5,684 bases of DNA from Candidatus Omnitrophota bacterium (GTDB lineage: Bacteria; Omnitrophota; Gorgyraeia; 2-01-FULL-45-10), in contig JAPLMG010000029.1 of the NCBI GenBank assembly GCA_026387165.1, positions 1-5,684 of the forward strand. The letters are read 5' to 3'. The notes beneath the pieces were generated by a model that saw nothing but the letters and a program-made list of their open reading frames with translations, made no database searches and had not been told where the DNA came from. A program made the position numbers and the translations under genes. Shown here piece after piece: positions 5,252 to 5,684 of the stretch; the stretch's first letter is position 1, and each line of letters starts with the position of its first letter.

Positions 5252-5684
5252 ATAATCACCTCTTTAAAAAATTCGCTCTGCCTGTTAGGAAGTGACAACA
5301 GGACAAAAACCTTACCATTTGCCGGAAAACATTCCGCAATATATTTAAACTTGTCTGATGATCCAAAAACTGATGCCGGAATCTCGCCTTGCTTGCGCTG
5401 TTTTTGTGACCAGCACTCGTAAATGATATTATTCTTTTCGATCTCCGTGCCGGACTTTATGAATTTAGGAAATAGGCACGAATGAGAGCAGTATTGCACC
5501 CGCAAGGGGGCGGTTGATTTTGGCTTTAACCGTGTTATCGGGGGCATATCAAATAAATAACGATCTCCGTTTGAATTATGGCTGAAATAAAAGTCCAGCT
5601 GGCTGTTTAGGTCGTTTTCTTTTACCACGACAATTGCCATTATGTTACGGTTAGTCAAGGCATAGCGAATGCTTGTCGCCTCAA
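5248..5684 (-). CDS. Unrecognised protein coupled to the recombinase (open at right edge)
   Basis: The frame is open from the right edge to TGA at 5250-5248. Internal starts are TTG at 5658 and ATG at 5640 (MAIVVVKEND), neither with a good Shine-Dalgarno site. The codons upstream stay open (EATSIRYA), so the true start may lie outside the window; from TTG it would be 136 residues. I do not recognise the family. It is soluble, with no signal peptide or membrane segment, and it has a Cys/His cluster (YCSHSCLF), a basic KQRKQG stretch and a hydrophobic KVFVLLSLP strand near the C-terminus. The ATGA overlap with the recombinase indicates one transcript and coupled translation. An accessory role in recombination, such as a directionality factor, is only a guess from position. 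Confidence 0.6.
   Translation of the reverse strand, partial: EATSIRYALTNRNIMAIVVVKENDLNSQLDFYFSHNSNGDRYLFDMPPITRLKPKSTAPLRVQYCSHSCLFPKFIKSGTEIEKNNIIYECWSQKQRKQGEIPASVFGSSDKFKYIAECFPANGKVFVLLSLPNRQSEFFKEVII
5257..5263 (-). promoter_or_regulatory. Shine-Dalgarno site of the serine recombinase
   Basis: The minus strand reads AGAGGTG, then five bases, then ATG at 5251. The site lies within the last codons of the upstream gene, so a terminating ribosome could re-initiate directly on the recombinase. Confidence 0.75.

Larger units (their letters stand above)
3652..5684. mobile_element. Putative tRNA-Asn-associated integrated element, left end only
   Basis: The segment contains the recombinase and a translationally coupled small gene, both reading toward the tRNA, with the tRNA 3' end as probable boundary. 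It continues past the right edge, so cargo and far attachment site cannot be seen. Integration of genomic islands by serine recombinases at small stable RNA genes is known, for example at ssrA in Dehalococcoides, although tyrosine integrases are more usual at tRNAs. The recombinase could also be a resident remnant. Confidence 0.42.

Noticed and set aside
1..5684. CRISPR array
   Set aside because: No regularly spaced direct repeats were seen on either strand.

Overview
The window looks like a chromosomal segment of an uncultured, probably Gram-negative bacterium. The giant membrane protein on the left resembles, from memory, proteins of Omnitrophota-type lineages, but that placement is a guess and nothing here fixes the taxon. 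Base composition is mid-GC over the genes and AT-rich in the intergenic spacer.

Left part (1-3101, minus strand): the first 1033 codons of a very large membrane protein that continues past the left edge. It has a signal peptide, an extracytoplasmic beta-rich domain, many membrane segments over about 750 residues, and then the start of a soluble domain. That domain matches the beta-sandwich opening of the GH94 / cyclic beta-1,2-glucan synthase family. No stop codon interrupts the frame.

Middle (3102-3321): a divergent intergenic region. It holds a sigma70-like promoter and Shine-Dalgarno site for the membrane protein on the minus strand, a strong extended -10 promoter for a tRNA on the plus strand, and a dyad between them.

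The tRNA (3322-3692) is the main discovery. It is a tRNA-Asn(GUU) with encoded CCA, split inside its anticodon (GU|U) by a 295-nt group I intron. P1, P2, P3, P4, P5, P6, P7, P8, P9, P10 and the terminal omega-G can all be paired by eye. The intron carries no homing endonuclease. Its P8 arm holds a REP-like palindromic repeat. Joining 3322-3356 to 3652-3692 gives a standard 76-nt cloverleaf.

Right part (3652-5684): the tRNA 3' half borders what looks like an integrated mobile element. A large serine recombinase (5251-3665, minus) converges on the tRNA, and its last eight codons and stop lie antisense inside the T arm and acceptor stem. A hairpin plus T-tract just after the tRNA, probably the tRNA terminator, lies inside the recombinase coding region. 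The recombinase start overlaps (ATGA) the stop of an unrecognised small protein that is open to the right edge, which suggests a two-gene integration module. Its distal end and any cargo lie outside the window. One tRNA gene thus appears to host two unrelated mobile elements, each leaving the mature tRNA sequence intact.
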